64,000 nt of DNA from Fasciolopsis buskii (Eukaryota > Platyhelminthes > Trematoda > Plagiorchiida > Fasciolidae): assembly GCA_008360955.1 (NCBI GenBank), contig LUCM01005575.1:279880-343879 (forward strand), written 5' to 3'. This document shows, piece after piece, positions 11,100-24,594 of the stretch (position 1 is the first letter of the stretch; each line of letters starts with the position of its first letter). Under the pieces are notes generated by a model that saw only the letters and a list, made by a program, of their open reading frames with translations, was not told the origin of the DNA and made no database searches. A program made the position numbers and the translations under genes.

Positions 11100-13350
11100 T
11101 CAAATGATGCACAGCAGTACGACGATGAAAAGGGGCCGGTCCTTGCACCTTGGTTCCTTCAGCCAAGGGAAATAATCAGAAGCCATTTGCAAATGCGGAA
11201 AAAGGCAGAATAATAATACAGGATTTTGGTAAGACCATGCCACGGAGAAATGGAAGTAAACCGCCAGCAAGTGATTGAGGAATATTATGCAACGTTTTGA
11301 ATAATATGTTAAGCGCCAGTAACACGGCCTTCTGGTTTCAGAACGAATAAGGCTACAAGCATAGGGGAGCCATGAGTGTCGGGGGAAAACTGACGATGTT
11401 AGGAGATAGAAAGTCGTGACGATATTCGAAGAAGATGGATTTTGTGGTCGCCCACGCGGCGATTGATTGCCAGTGGGAGTTGGTAGCCATCGTTGGGCAG
11501 TTCCAGCAGTGAAGCTACATAGTTGGGAAGACTTGTCCATTCACAAAACGTTGACGTTTAGGAGCAAACTGCTGGGCCTCAGTTTCCAGACAGACCTGTG
11601 GTTTTGGTGTGTTTTTTCGGCGTTCCCCGGGGTTTGGGAGTAGTGTCTCCCTTAAGCGGGACCCATGAGTTGGGTCACGCTTGTCCATCCTGAAGCAGTA
11701 ATTCTGAGTTTTGTGCCTGCCTGCTTTCCTGGTTTGGAGAGACAAGCAAGAAAGGAGCCAGAATCTGGATAGTACACTATTGATGAGACGCCTTGAACGG
11801 AAAATAATAGAAAGGTGGTGGTCTAAAAGTTTTGGTGAGGATTTTGATCCGCGTTGCAGAAACGGCGGGTTGCGAAAGGTGGTGTTTTTTAATGAGGCGG
11901 TAGATGATGCAACGCTTTCCGAATAGGGGGCCAGGTGACACTTTTGACCAGAAAGGAGAGTCAGTTGATGATAAAAATGTTGATTTGGGGTAGATATCTT
12001 ATCGCCATAAATGTACATCTTTCTATTTATCTACCTTGTACCATGCTTGTTAAACACGGGCAATCCGGATGGGTAATAGTTGCGTCAGCAGTGTTTTGTG
12101 GGCAAAAAATTGCGGAAGATCAGCCAATTCCTTCTAATTGTGGCCGCAAAATTACGTCCCTTTGGAAACTATGGCGAATTCAACCGACTTGTCATTGAAG
12201 TAGAAGCCGAGCGGATTGTGCAAATTTATTATTTTATACGGATGGCTTTTTACATGGGAGGGAATATTTGACAGTGAAGTAGTTCCTAAATGGTATCTCG
12301 TACGCAGGAACTGAGATCACGAGCTCATTAAGGTGCAGAGCATCCTTTTGCGAACAACGCAAAGAAGAGAGGTTAATTTTTGCTTGGGGTAGCCAGGAGA
12401 AAGATAGCCCAGAAGTCGTTTCTTAAATATTCGATGAACGTCATCAATCTCGGCTCTATCGCAGTGTCCCACATCAGAAGACATGACAGGACGAGGATGA
12501 AGAATAGGCCTTACTTGGATTTAGTTTATCGAAAGCTTTCTTTTTGGATTTCCGATTTTTCTATGCATTAACCTAGCTGGTGTTCTGGCCTTTGCAATTT
12601 GGATAACTGTGCGTTCAGAGGGGTTGAACGCCACAAGGTAGTGCTAAACCAGACACTAGACTGCTTGTTAGATAGCAGTGGTTTTTTGTTGGATTTGAAG
12701 TTTCCTGTTGGGGTGTGGCATTTGTGCGCAAATAGGTTGCTTTTGTGTGAATCGACGAATTTGTGCAATCCGAATCAAGGGAGGGTAAATTAATTTTTAT
12801 GTCGCTCAGGGCATTGCATATGGAAGCATATTCAGTTTTGGTATCACTCGTGTGAAGTTAGCAACTGATATTTTGTTTTTCTTTTGATGGTACTTAAGAC
12901 AAGTGAGTGGGACTGGATCTATAATTAGATTTACTTCTTCGGGCCATTTTGTAAATTGGGACAAGGACGGAAGTTTTTCTTCGATGAGGAAAGATCCCGC
13001 CGCCCAAAAGTAAATTGTGCAAATTGCACAGCCGTGTTGGAATACCCGCACCCAGAATTTAATGGAGTTTGGAAGAAGCCCATCTAGCCCAACTTGCAAA
13101 TACGGTGTTTTTTTCAGATAGCAGTTAGGTGATACCGTTTCGGTGGAGTGCAAATTTTGCGGTTTGAAAAGAGACTAAAGCATTGTCCTGTACGGAATAA
13201 AAAGGCACTGAACATCCCTGATGATGTGCTGGTGGGACCCCTAATATGGCCGATGTGATGTGTGAATTAGATAGGCAGTTGCCTATTCTCAATAATCTGT
13301 TTATTGCTGCAGCGTCGCTTGCAGGGTGACATTCTAAAAATTCCTTTTTC
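11100..13350 (-). mobile_element. minus-strand non-LTR retrotransposon relic with reverse transcriptase fragment
   Basis: Between about 13200 and 12850, minus-strand frames read a GLDGLLPNSIKF segment (compare GPDGLP..F.K), then FPHRRKTSVLVPIYK and a decayed NYR.I.LT segment. This is the start of a CR1/Jockey-type reverse transcriptase domain. Downstream (12.8-11.1 kb) are open but unrecognised minus-strand frames, the longest at 12018-11515 and 11540-11100. These could be the remaining part of the same element, but that is inference. The whole stretch is purine-rich on the plus strand, like the LINE copies at 18-25 kb. Confidence 0.5.
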
Positions 13351-13354
13351 ATAG

Positions 13355-16300
13355 GAACTAATAGACTTTCTAATTCTGTCGGATAAACGGCTGGTCTGTA
13401 ATGTCAGAAGAAACTCGCGGGCCTGGTTGAATCAGAAGTGTGCCGGGGATCACTCTTTGTAGGCAGTGCAGAGAGCCAACATATTTGGGACGCATTGAAT
13501 TGGGTTGGTTGGATCCATTTAGTGGTCAGGAGTTGTGTAAAATTGATTGAATGCCAATTCGGAGTCCAAATAAGGGAAGCAGCGCAAAATTTTGGCTACA
13601 ACGTGTGAAGTGAGGAATTTCCCGTGGGGCTACGTGCTGTGGTATGATTGAGGCTGAAGAGGAGAAAACGGACAGATAAACCAGCAATGCTGTTGCGTCT
13701 CTTTAATGACTAGATGCATGCTCAGGGTAATATCAGTTGGTACATGGGTGGTGATTAAATATTTTCGGGGAGGATGATTATAAATTCCAAGGTACCGAGG
13801 AGGTTAGATGAACAGAAGCAGCTGAAATCAACTAATAGAATCAGAAAGAACACAATTCCAGGCTGTCAAGATGATGTAAACATTTGTCCCGAATACAGGA
13901 AGACCTTAATGCTGTGTCTGTTTGAATACATTAGCAAGCAGAAAATAAAAAAGCTACCCTCACAGGGAGAAGTAAACATCTGCCTAAATGTGCTCTTATA
14001 AGCGATAAAGAACGTCATATAAATCGGCTTGAAAAGGGATGGGATGCCGAAAACAAATCAAGATTTAATGCCATAAGAAGGGCAATTGCGAATCGAAGGA
14101 ATTCCTTTGAAACTACGTCAGTAGCAAAAAACGTAGGAGTGTTTAAGAATGCTGCAAGGAGTTCGGTTGAGGATGAATAAACTCTAAAAAGGACCTGACG
14201 ACGGGTACAATTCATTGACCAGTTACAGCGAATGAAAAGGATAACTGCTGCTGTTGTTTCGACGCACTTATGGGAGGGTGGAAATCGATGAAGGACCATT
14301 ACTATATGACCGGAATAGAAAAAATGATAATTGGATTAGATATTGATGCTTTCAATAATAAATTATAGATGTTTTGCCGTTTAGGGTTTTTGCTCGCTGG
14401 GCTGCAAAAAAGTTGGCCGGAAGCAAGGACAACACAATTACAAGGAGTTGGCGGTTGAGCCAGCGTGGGCTCGATGGTAAGCGTGTAGAATCGTTTGACC
14501 ATCTCGTCGCTTGGAACACCCTAGGTTTCCCCGGGGGTACGCTCGGCTGTGGGACCCAACAGGAAGTTAAGTCAGGGATTTGAATCCAGCGTCCGACGGC
14601 CCACGGAAGGCAAAATGGGCTGGCAGTGTGGTGGTCATGGTGACGGGCTAGCGTCGGTGCCTAAACTGCATTTGAAATCCAAGAACAGGGACACAAGCGA
14701 ACGATTTGGGACGGAATTCACCGGAAGGGTTCGACGGATCAAATCGGACCAGTCAATCATGCTGCTCGACAGTCTAGAATGACAAAGAAAAGAGAAGGCA
14801 GTCAGAAATGTGTCCCAGGTGAAGCAATATGGTGCGTGACAGAAAGAAACAGATAAATGAACTAATAAGCATGTCTAAAAGTTTGTCGGTGAACGAGAAA
14901 ACGAGGTAGACATGGCATTAAAACGTCTGCCGGTTGGAACATCCGGGAATAGTGATGTACCAAAACTAGGTCTATTCTCGGACTCGTTAGAACTATTTTC
15001 TTTACCCAGTGGGCTGCAAGGCTGGGTATTGTCCAATTTGCATGGGTAAATGTGGTCCTTTTGTACGCTTCCAGATGCCGTGACTGTGAACACGAAGGCT
15101 AACTAGAAAGAGAGGCGATGCAGCCCGGGCCATAGACAACCTGGTTAATGCGATCGACTTATGATGCAACATTCCCATCTCGGCTATGGGGAATAGGGTA
15201 GTAAACAAGGTTTTATAGAGAGACAGAAATCCGAGGGATTATGTGAAAAAAGAATTTAAGGAGAAATAAAGGTTGAAAATCTTGGTTGGTTGGAAAGTTT
15301 CAACAGGAGAGAAAACAGAGGAGTGGTTCGGCGTCGTCGTCTGAAAGCAATACGTGGATGGTACTGTCGCTGGTATAGTTCAAGGATAACAGGGTAGTTT
15401 GGAGACTAAATCAGATTTAGTTACAGCTGGTTGGGATCAAGCAATGGTGACGAAACACAGGCATTCTCCATTTTTGGACATGCGATAGTAGATTTTCACC
15501 TGTAAAAGAAAAAAGAGCGAAGAGTTTTTAAAACATTTGGCATGTGAGTGGTAGATGTTGCAGAGGAACTGATCATACACGCCTAGCGTGCAAATGGGAA
15601 GACTGGAAGTGGGATGAAAACTTATACGGGCCGGGTCACGGATAAATTTGGAAAGCCCAGTGCACTAATGCCCCACTAAATCTACAGTTTAAGAACCAGT
15701 AGCACTTCAAGCCAACACGTGCACTGTGGGGTTTCGCTCCTCGCAGAATCGGAGCTAGACCGGTAGGAGATGACCCTTTTCCTTTACAACGCGGTCTAAT
15801 ATTCTGGGTTTATTTCTTTCTGGCGGAGATATGGATCTCTTATATAGGAAATTTCCAAACCTCCGTCTGACCACAATTTTCCGCATATTGGCAACCTAAT
15901 TGTCACGGTTTAGAGTGATCAGTTATTCCTAAGGTCGCACGCCATCGCCCTTGCTATTGCAATAGAAAGTCCCACTGCACAAGACTGTGCAAAATGAAAG
16001 TACAGATAGGCAATCACACGGAGGAGTACAACATTTGTCGCACAGCACGTCACTGGGAATATGAACAAAGACAATGCAGAGCCTGTTCCCTTTTCTTGAT
16101 TTAAACCACGCCTTTGGGTCGGTCGGGTGAGTGGAGCTTAACCAATGTGGAAAACAAGGACTCGAATTTACCCCTTGGCCGAAAGCCTGGGGGTCCAGAA
16201 GTAAACAGGACGGAATAAATATCACGAGAGAGAGGGCACAGAAACATTTAGGAAGGAAACAACCATTGAATTGGTGGGATTATTTGTAAGGAGCTAATTG

Positions 16301-18440
16301 CATTGCTTCAGTAAGAGAAAATAGAGCGGCTGGCTAAGAACGATAAGAGGGAAATGAAAGGAACACAAGGCTGACTTAAATTAGACGGCAATCTCTAGTC
16401 TGAGGTCACTTGTCAGTATGGTAATGTACTTGCTGTTACCGGATCCCGGTTTAATTGTGCGGAGTGTAGCGTAGATGGAGGCGTCTGGTTAGGTCTCATA
16501 AGTCGGCGGATGATGCAAAGGTACGCCCCTCTGAGCTATGGATGTTGGTCATTTGAAGATATTGGGTGGCGCTCAGGCAGATATTTTTGGCGGGTTTAAA
16601 ACTGGATTGATTCTGTTTGCAGCTGATGCGCTTAGAATCGAAAAATGACACAAAAAAGAACGGTCATTCTACTTTGAAGTTCTCTGATTCAATTTCTCGA
16701 TGAAAGTTCAATACGAATGGCACATTGGCTTAGTTATTGGTGCCAGGATTATTCTTTCCCTGAAAAGAAAATAGGAGTAAACCAGTAAAAAACGTCTCAA
16801 ATGCCCAGAAGTTGGTCATTGGTTGAGTTAATAGGTAATGCTTTTGGACTAGCTGAAAGTATGCAGTCATCAAGAAGGCCTATTCTGGGTTGTTGAGCCA
16901 AAAAGGAGAATAGGTGAACATAAAAAGGACGTTTTATAGAAGACGAAGTTCTATAAAGTCAGAAAATTTGCTGACCTCTGATCCGTTTAATAATGTGTGA
17001 AATCATATTATGAATTGAACAATTTGCCACTTCCGATAAGAGGACCTTCACCACACGAAGGACAATAATAATAACAATAATAATAATGAATATTTCTCGA
17101 TTTACAAGAACCATCTGCTATGCAAGATCAAATTTTTATAAGGATGATGCAGAGGAGACGCGAATAACAAAATTATAAAAAAATAAAGGATGCGTGGTGC
17201 CTTGCGTTATTGGAGATGCATGCTGGAAAGTGAAATGAGATGCTGCAAAGCAATAGGGAATGTACGGGTGGGCCAGTGAGAACCAGAAACTAGAAAACTG
17301 ATTTTTCAAGACCAAACGGAGTTTCCTGGGACTGTTTGCAAGCAGTGGACTACGAGTCATTTCCTGTTTAAGTGCGCTAAATGTGAGCATCGCTGGTGCA
17401 AAACATGGCTGGAGCTCAGCGCCGGATGTCGGGGTGTGTCCGGAGTCCCAAAACGTCAACAGCGTTACGTGATGCGCGGAAACGTTGAGCCGAGAAATGA
17501 AGCAATGGCATTACCGTGGGTAGATGGAATTAACAAAAGTCACGTGGAACACCATGTAAAGTGGATAAGACAGTCGCATTTGACAAAAATAAACGGCCGA
17601 TGTAATGTTGAAAATGAAGGAAAACTGTCAAATTTGTCTCAAACTCTCCGAAGTCTATTTTATGCAGACTTGGATATGGAGCTCCCAAGGCTAGTCATTG
17701 TATTTACATGCTGATGGAAATAAGCTCTGCTGGGAGGTTCGTCGGATAAAAGAATTTTGCGTGAAAACATCTAAATACACTAGCCAAGAATGTCCTCTAT
17801 GATACCATTGTTGTTGTCACAGCTTTTGATCATAATCAACAGTACAGGAGGGGATATGAATTGCGCGAGTCGTTCCAGAGGCATTAGTAAGTGTGTTTTG
17901 TCCACCGGCATAGATCTGATTTCAGGTATCCAAGGCAATCAGCGGCTTAGTTTTGGCTGAACGGACCAGCACTCGAGCACCAATTCCAGCTAGCAAGATC
18001 GATAGGATAGCCGACGCAGAATTGCCATTACGAGGACGGAACCGGCAATAGCGCGTCTACTACGGGTGCGGGATCTGAAACGCAAAGGAGCAAAGTAGCC
18101 TGGCTTGAGTGCCAGCTTGGGGTTATGGTGATTACTGGATCGCGACAACATATCTGTACCATAGTACATCTTTTCCGTAAAATTTGGTAACTAGAATTGA
18201 GCAATGGTAGCAGTGTTAGGGTAGTCGAAGGTCCAAGGCTATTAAGAACGATCTATTTAGCCTTGCCAAGCCAGCAAAGAGGGTAATATGACATGGGGGG
18301 GCGAGGAGCACACAGGATGAAATTGTTTAAAATCACGGGATGTGATGAGAACATGTATCCCACAAGAAGTGCCCTGACATTTTAATCCGCCCACACTGGG
18401 GAAAGCTCAGAGGTTAGTCGACTAAGGCACTGGTAAACAG
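13355..18440. other. unassigned, composition like the flanking LINE relics
   Basis: No reverse transcriptase, endonuclease or host exon could be recognised. Base composition (G/A-rich on plus) resembles the neighbouring minus-strand LINE copies, so it is probably decayed retrotransposon. A short AAT-type microsatellite lies at 17064-17087. Confidence 0.35.
17064..17087. repeat. (AAT)n microsatellite
   Basis: AATAATAATAACAATAATAA-type run. Confidence 0.85.
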
Positions 18441-18449
18441 GGTAGATCA

Positions 18450-21100
18450 CATCAAGGGAGGTCAAAGAATGCATTATCGTAGACGTGGGAGGAACTGAGG
18501 AAGTAAGAGTTGAATCCGAAACCCAAATGGTGATCTCAGGAAAGATTCGGTCATGAACAAGAATTCTAACTCATTTTCGTAGGTCTCGTCTAGTCCAATG
18601 TTAGCTCGCATCAAATTAAATAGCAGCGGCCATCCAGTAGCATTGCCTGTTGGGCTTTGAACTGGGCCAAATTTGGGCAAGACCACAGGGAACTAGGGAG
18701 TTTGTTCCACAGTTTAGATTAATCAACTGTAAAGAACTTTTCCCTTATCGATAGTCGAGTCAAGGGCATTGTTAACGAGTAGCATTTACTATGAAGGGGG
18801 TATGGCGGCCACCGGCGTCGTGTATAATGTTTGTGGTGGAGTGGACATCATTACATCAAAGATTAAAGGGCAATGCAAGGTTTAATTTGACTCGACGAAG
18901 CCACAGTGGTTCAAGTCCAAGCAGCTCGTGTTTGGCCCTGTAGTTTAGGCTAGATGAAGGACCTAGGAGATTTCTAGTGGAAGCCCGCTGCACATTCTCG
19001 GTTGCCATTTGACCGACTATACGCATATGCGTGAAGATAGTCGGGTAGTACTCGAGGTGAGGCGTAGCATGGGACTTGGAGGTGATAATTCTGCGGTCTT
19101 GAGTGCGGAATGCCCTTTAGGTCATTGTAATGGTTCTTTCAGCTACGGCGGTCTGATAGCGGGTTTGCCAGTGGAAGTTGAAAGAGCAAGGGTATTGTAA
19201 CCCTAAGTCCTTAACTGTGTGTGATACAAGAAATGGCATGCCGTTCATGGGGAGGAAGCCCGGAAGAACATGGCATTTGTACGTTATCAGAAAACTCTTG
19301 TCAGCAGAGAACTTCGTAAGCCACCTGGAACACCGGTTATCAAGAGACTGCAAGTCTTCAACGATAAGTGCAAGAGTGGAGCTAAATGAAGCAGCCTCAA
19401 AAGAGTAGACCATTTCAATGTCATAAGCAAACAGAAATGGTGTGCCAAGACCAATAACTTTTAAGATATCATTAATGTATAACAGGAATAGGACAGGACC
19501 AAGGAAGCTCCCTTGAATGACCCCACTGGTGATAGCGCAGGGTGGAGAAAAAATACCGTTAATGTTGACTGCCCGAACGCCATCAGAAAGTTAAGACTAT
19601 GACCATGATAATAATGGATTTTATATCTCATAACTCAATCTTGGTCAGAAGTCGAGAATGGGAAATGACACCATATACTTTCGACAAGTCTTAAAATAGT
19701 ATGAGCACCGACCGGTGGGAATCAACACTCTGGATAGGTAAGTCCAAGAAGACAACCTGACAGGTGAGGCAAGGTCGGCCCTTAGGAGGCCATGTGAGGA
19801 AGGGTTGATGAGGCTGTGGGTGGTAAGAAAGTTAACTGACTGACCTTTAACAACTTTTTCCATAAGCCTGGATAGAACTGGAGTGTGGAGCGATAGTTCT
19901 TAGGTTTATGAATAGCACCTTTTTATGGTGTGGAACAATAATGGAAGTCTTCCGTCGTGAAGGAAAAGTAGTGCAAGACGTGGAGAACGGGAACGGGTGC
20001 AGAAGGAGCGGAGGAAGATCTGCACCAGCGGTGCGGAACGGGACTGGTGCGATACCATCAAGGCCAGCCCGTGGGATGGCTTAGCACATTTCACTCTCAT
20101 GATGCCAGCAATGTTGAATGACTTGGATGATAACCTAACCAAAGTTAGCATGGGATGAATTTCAGAGTGTTGCAGATTGTCATGAATGGGAATAGAAAAG
20201 AAATATGCATTAGGTGCCTCTGTGATGCCTATCAGGGGAATCAAAGCGTAGGCCGTTCAATAAGTTGATATTCGGAATGTCCAACGAAACAAACTGCGAG
20301 CGAGCTTTAAAATATGTGAAGTCTTTCGAAATGGGTTAGGCGACTCAAGAGCAGATATTTCTGCCTTTTGAACCTCAGTTCGGATTAACTAAGAAATTCT
20401 TGTTGCAAGCTGTTGGCTTGCATTAAGAAAAAGTAGTTTCCAGTTTCCTTGGAAGATTTTCCTAGTCTTCAAAAGCTTCATCTGGAGATGACTAATCTTA
20501 CTAAGCTTCCTGGGTTTATTTTGAGTGATCGGAGTAAATAGACGATTAACGGTAAAAAGAATTTTTGCGTAAAGGTCTTCTACCGCATTCTGCGGGTCAG
20601 GCGAAACAAGCTTGTCTAATCATGGGTTCAAAAAGCGTCAGGGATTTCGTCCCTACTCGTCGACATATATGAAGAGACATTATGGTGGGTGCGCTTTCCC
20701 GGGGAAGGACTTTAGTACGGAAACCTTAAAATTAGGAGTGCTATGCTCAAAAACTAGGTCTAAAAATTATGAAAACTTGTGTCAGTAGTCACATGCTGAG
20801 TCCATCGTTCAGCGCGCGTTTCAAGAACAAGATCGAGTAGAGTAGGTGGGACGGACAAAGAGGAGCGACAACTTTTAAGGGCACATAAGTCGCCTGCAAC
20901 TATTCCATGACTGAGAGGGAGACCAGAAAAATAGCGGGGGGTGAGACGAGAACTATCAGATCTACTCCAGTTATATGATCGGTCCACACTTCCTAAGTGG
21001 ATTGAGAGCTCGGGCAGGTGCATGTGAAGCCAAAGGGTGTCAGGGATAAAATCACGCAGTGGGTGATGCAGAACGGAATCGCTGTTGCTGATTTACTTAG
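18450..21100 (-). mobile_element. CR1/Jockey-like LINE relic, copy A (endonuclease to ORF2 C-terminus)
   Basis: Minus-strand order from high to low coordinates. Part of the endonuclease lies at 21020-20760, with a GDLCALKSC..LLDLVLET...QHVTT segment (compare GDFN...LLDLVLE..L.QHVT.PTR). The reverse transcriptase start contains TTHSLINPS.HG (about 19820). SGVIQGSFLGPVLFLLYIND (about 19525) is the canonical G(V/I)PQGS.LGP..FLLYIND block. The catalytic box reads FAYD instead of FADD. It continues with DLQSLDNRCSRWL.KFSADKS and VKDLGLQY (19413-19200), and with WNKLPSS....PNLAQFKAQ near the C-terminus (about 18700-18640). Frameshifts and stops throughout show a dead copy. Confidence 0.85.
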
Positions 21101-21104
21101 GCCA

Positions 21105-22345
21105 AGCAGTCGCCTTCCCTACGATTTGGTCTATTGAATTGGTAGGAACTGTCACCCGACAACGAAGAAGGCGAAGTGTAGCTGCAGTCCGTTAACCAAG
21201 GCTGTTATCGAGAAAATATAGTCAGATTTTTTAGCCGCTAAAAGTCTTAGCTTTCTTACTTTATGAGCTAGTGAGCGGGATTTCATAAGGAGTAGGAAGA
21301 ATTCACCGGTACAACTGAGTCCACGTGATATCTAAGAGGTGGGTTTTGTAGTGGTCAAGTAATTGACGGATATATAAGGGGCTCGGATATTGCATAGCTG
21401 CGATATGGGAGTAAATCTAATAGAGCTAAATATTCTGGGTGGCGAGGGGTTGTCCGTGTAAGGAGATTTGTGAACTGAATGACAAGGCGAAAGAAGCTTA
21501 GGAGTTAATGGGCGTATTTTCAGAGGGTGTCGGTATTGGGTGTACGGTATCATTGGTGGCGAGACACTGTAGGGGGTAGATTGGTTACCTTGTCATGGCG
21601 GAACTGGCAACCTAGAGGATGGCGAGGAAGGGGGCTTTGGAGGATGCCGGGGAAAGGCTGGTTAGCAGGTATGTGCATGTATTTTTGGGGATAGGCATTA
21701 CTTTTGGAATTCGCGGGATTTAGGAGAACAGTGGGGTTATTGATATAGGCTCTGGCCAATAGTGGTTTGAGAAAGAGGTCTCATGACAGGTTTTGGATCA
21801 AAGAGCGAAACACAGTTATCTAGGGTTTGCTCAGTTGCCTGGGGGAGCACCAGAGACACATCGTGCAAAGTTGAGGGTAATGGTAGTTGGGGTGAAGACT
21901 TGAGGGTACAGGAGCAGAACGAGGGCACTGGAGTGGCGGGAATGCATTCAAATAAGGTTGAATAATAAGTGGGTTAATGAAAAAGGGATAGGTGACAGGC
22001 CCTTAATATGGAGAGGCATTGGTGGCGTACTGGAAGGCAGCAACTGTGCTACCGTAGGAGAGTGGAGGCATGAATATGGTGGGCCAATTATCTCGTCATT
22101 GTAGACGGTTAGTTGGCCTGCGCGCTTGTGGTCCTTCCGACTTGGCGGAGCTCATGCCGGGATAGCTTACCCGATTTGAGCATTCCGAGAGTTCCAGGCT
22201 GTCAAGGTGCACAGGCAGGTTGGCCTACTGGATTGGCAGAATGTCTATTGATGTGAGAGATTGTGTGGTTAATTGGATTGGTAAAGGTACCCACAAGGCA
22301 AGGTGACAAAGCGCATAGCTTAGTTCGGTAATCTCTGGTGGTGAA
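21105..22345 (-). other. stretch between the two LINE copies, possibly 5' part of copy A
   Basis: Proline- and serine-rich open frames on the minus strand (21332-21928) could derive from the 5' part of copy A (start of endonuclease or ORF1), but no defining motif is visible. Confidence 0.3.
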
Positions 22346-22349
22346 TGCA

Positions 22350-24590
22350 ATTGCCGATCCATCAAAAACCAAAATTGAAAGTTATGTTTGTGGACTACTT
22401 TTAGTGGAATGTCGCTTGTGTCAGTTTAATCAAGGTCTAAAAATCTAACAACTTTATTAGCTGAGAGCTAAAACGAGATAAATTGGGAGTGACTACAGCC
22501 AACGTTGAGGTTAGTTCCCGAGATAAGCTTGGAAAATTGTGAAGACATTTTGCGTTGAACGATATCCGAGTCAGTGAGATTCGCAAAGCGCAAAATCTGT
22601 TGCGAAACAGTTACGGGTAGCTATGGATGTCATGCATGATTTTGGTATCAGCGTGAACATTATAATGATGCAGATTAAAGGGAAAATCGAGGTTCATATT
22701 GATGCGGTGAATCCATAGTGATTCAAAACCGCGGAATGAGCAGCTGGCCCTGCATTTTAGGTTAGACGCGGGACCAGGGAGGTTTATAGTTAGGGTCTAT
22801 CACACATTCCCGATTGCGATTAGATCAGTTTCATGCAAACGCTTGAGCATAATCAAGCGATATTCGAGATGAGGCCCAACATGGGGTTTGTAGGAGGTTA
22901 TCACGCAGTCCTGAGTGAGGAGTGCCCTTAGGATTATCGCAGCTGTCCCTTTCGTGAAGGCAATTTGGTGGGGACAAGTTGATGCATGTTTGTTCACCAA
23001 AGGCACCGGAGCCTTGAATCCTCAGCCGCATGTTACAGAACCAGGCATGACAATTATGAATAGCAAGCACGAAAGCGCATGATGTGTATACTATTAGAAG
23101 ACTTTTGTCGGCGGAATACAATATAAGCATCTTGGTACGAAAGCTATCTAGAGTCTTTAAGTCTTTATTCACAAGTACATGGTTGGAGTTAAATGTGTTC
23201 GTTTCAAGAGAGCAGATTATTTTGTCACTGACAAACAGGAATGGCGTGCCAAGACGAGTAGCCCTGAAGAATTCCCTGATGTACGGCGGGCACTGAAGGG
23301 GATCGAGGGGCTGCAATGAATAACCCCACTGAAAATGGCGCAGGTTTGGGACAAAAATCCGGTAGTAGTAACGACCTGAAAGCAGATAGAAAGGTTAGAT
23401 GTTAAACATGACAAGAATGGATTTCTTATTTCGTACAGCTCAATTTCAGCCGCAAGTCTGGAACGTAAAATACGGTTAGTTGCTTTTGCCACGTCTAAAC
23501 AATTATGAGAATCTACCGGTGGGTATCACAAATCGGGAAACTAGATTCGGGAATTCAAGCTGGAATGTGAATCAAGATCGCTCACTCAAGAAGCTGTTTA
23601 GAGGTGTTGATGAGATTGTGAGAGGTTTCCATTGTGACAGGGAAGTGGCCTTGAACAATGAGAGAGTTAACAGACTTAAAAGGAGCACCGGTGCTAAACA
23701 GAACTAGCGGGGCACCATCAGGTGAGATAGCTTGGCTTGATCCATCACTGTCCTGATGCCGGCAACGGCGAAGGAGATGAAAGATAGACTACCCGATGTC
23801 AGCAGATTGTCGCTAATTGGAGCGCAGGAGTACCACGCGGTAAAAGCTTTCCCAGTCTCTACAGGTGACTTCATGCGAAAGACGTTGAAGACGATGAAAT
23901 CTGAAGTAGCTGAGGATTTGTGCTCCCCAAAAAATTTGGAAATCTTGTGAACTGGATTGGATGATTGAAGTGATGACATGTCTTGCTTTTTGAATTTCAG
24001 TCCAGATGGTGTAAGAAGTTAATGTTACCAGCCGTTAGCTGATAATTAAAGCGCATGGTGTACTGTTTTGTTAAAGACCTCGCGGACCTTCGATATTTTC
24101 AGCTGGGGCCGGAAAAACCTAAGGCTTTTGGTTTTTTGTGAGTATCCTGGTCAAAAACCCGATAAACTGTGAACAGAAGTTTGGCCTAAATTTCGTTTGC
24201 CACATTTTCTGGGTCCGGGATTAAAATGGGGCCAGTTGAGGGTTTGCATAGCGTCAGAGATTTCGTCCCAACACACCCCCAAATAGAATAAAGAGACAAT
24301 AACTTTGGTGGACGTTGGTGGATGGGGTTCTCGCAAAGAAAGAATCTGCAAGTTTTTATCTAATAGTCACTTTGAGAGGGGTTTCAGTGCTCAGACCCTT
24401 AAGTTAGGGACATTCTGTCCAATAACTAGGTCTAATATGTTATGAACCTATGATCCATCTGGCGTTAATCTCATTGGAGTAGTTTTTGTTTACGGACTTG
24501 CGAATCCGAGTTGGGCCAGCAGTGATGATAAGGCCGGAAATGCTGTAATTCATTGTGGGAACCGCAAAATACTGTGTTAACTTACCAAGC
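22350..24590 (-). mobile_element. CR1/Jockey-like LINE relic, copy B, colinear with copy A
   Basis: The same order as copy A recurs about 3.8 kb to the right. TPFLFVSDKI (about 23230) replaces the FADD block. DLKTLDSFRTKMLILYSADKS follows, then a GPHLEYRLIMLKRL segment (about 22870, compare RPHLEY). A phrase in the endonuclease-side region, GTCAGAGATTTCGTCCC at 24252, matches GTCAGGGATTTCGTCCC at 20638. The copies are clearly related at the nucleotide level but both are heavily mutated, so the duplication is old or they are two independent insertions of one family. Confidence 0.75.
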
Positions 24591-24594
24591 CATG

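Noticed and set aside
11515..12018. 167-codon minus-strand frame, considered as a host gene
   Set aside because: It lies in a purine/pyrimidine-skewed LINE-like stretch where stop codons are rare on the minus strand, and no family could be recognised.
14370..14790. Plus-strand frames with ordinary composition, considered as gag/zinc-finger remnants
   Set aside because: No Cys/His spacing or family block could be identified.
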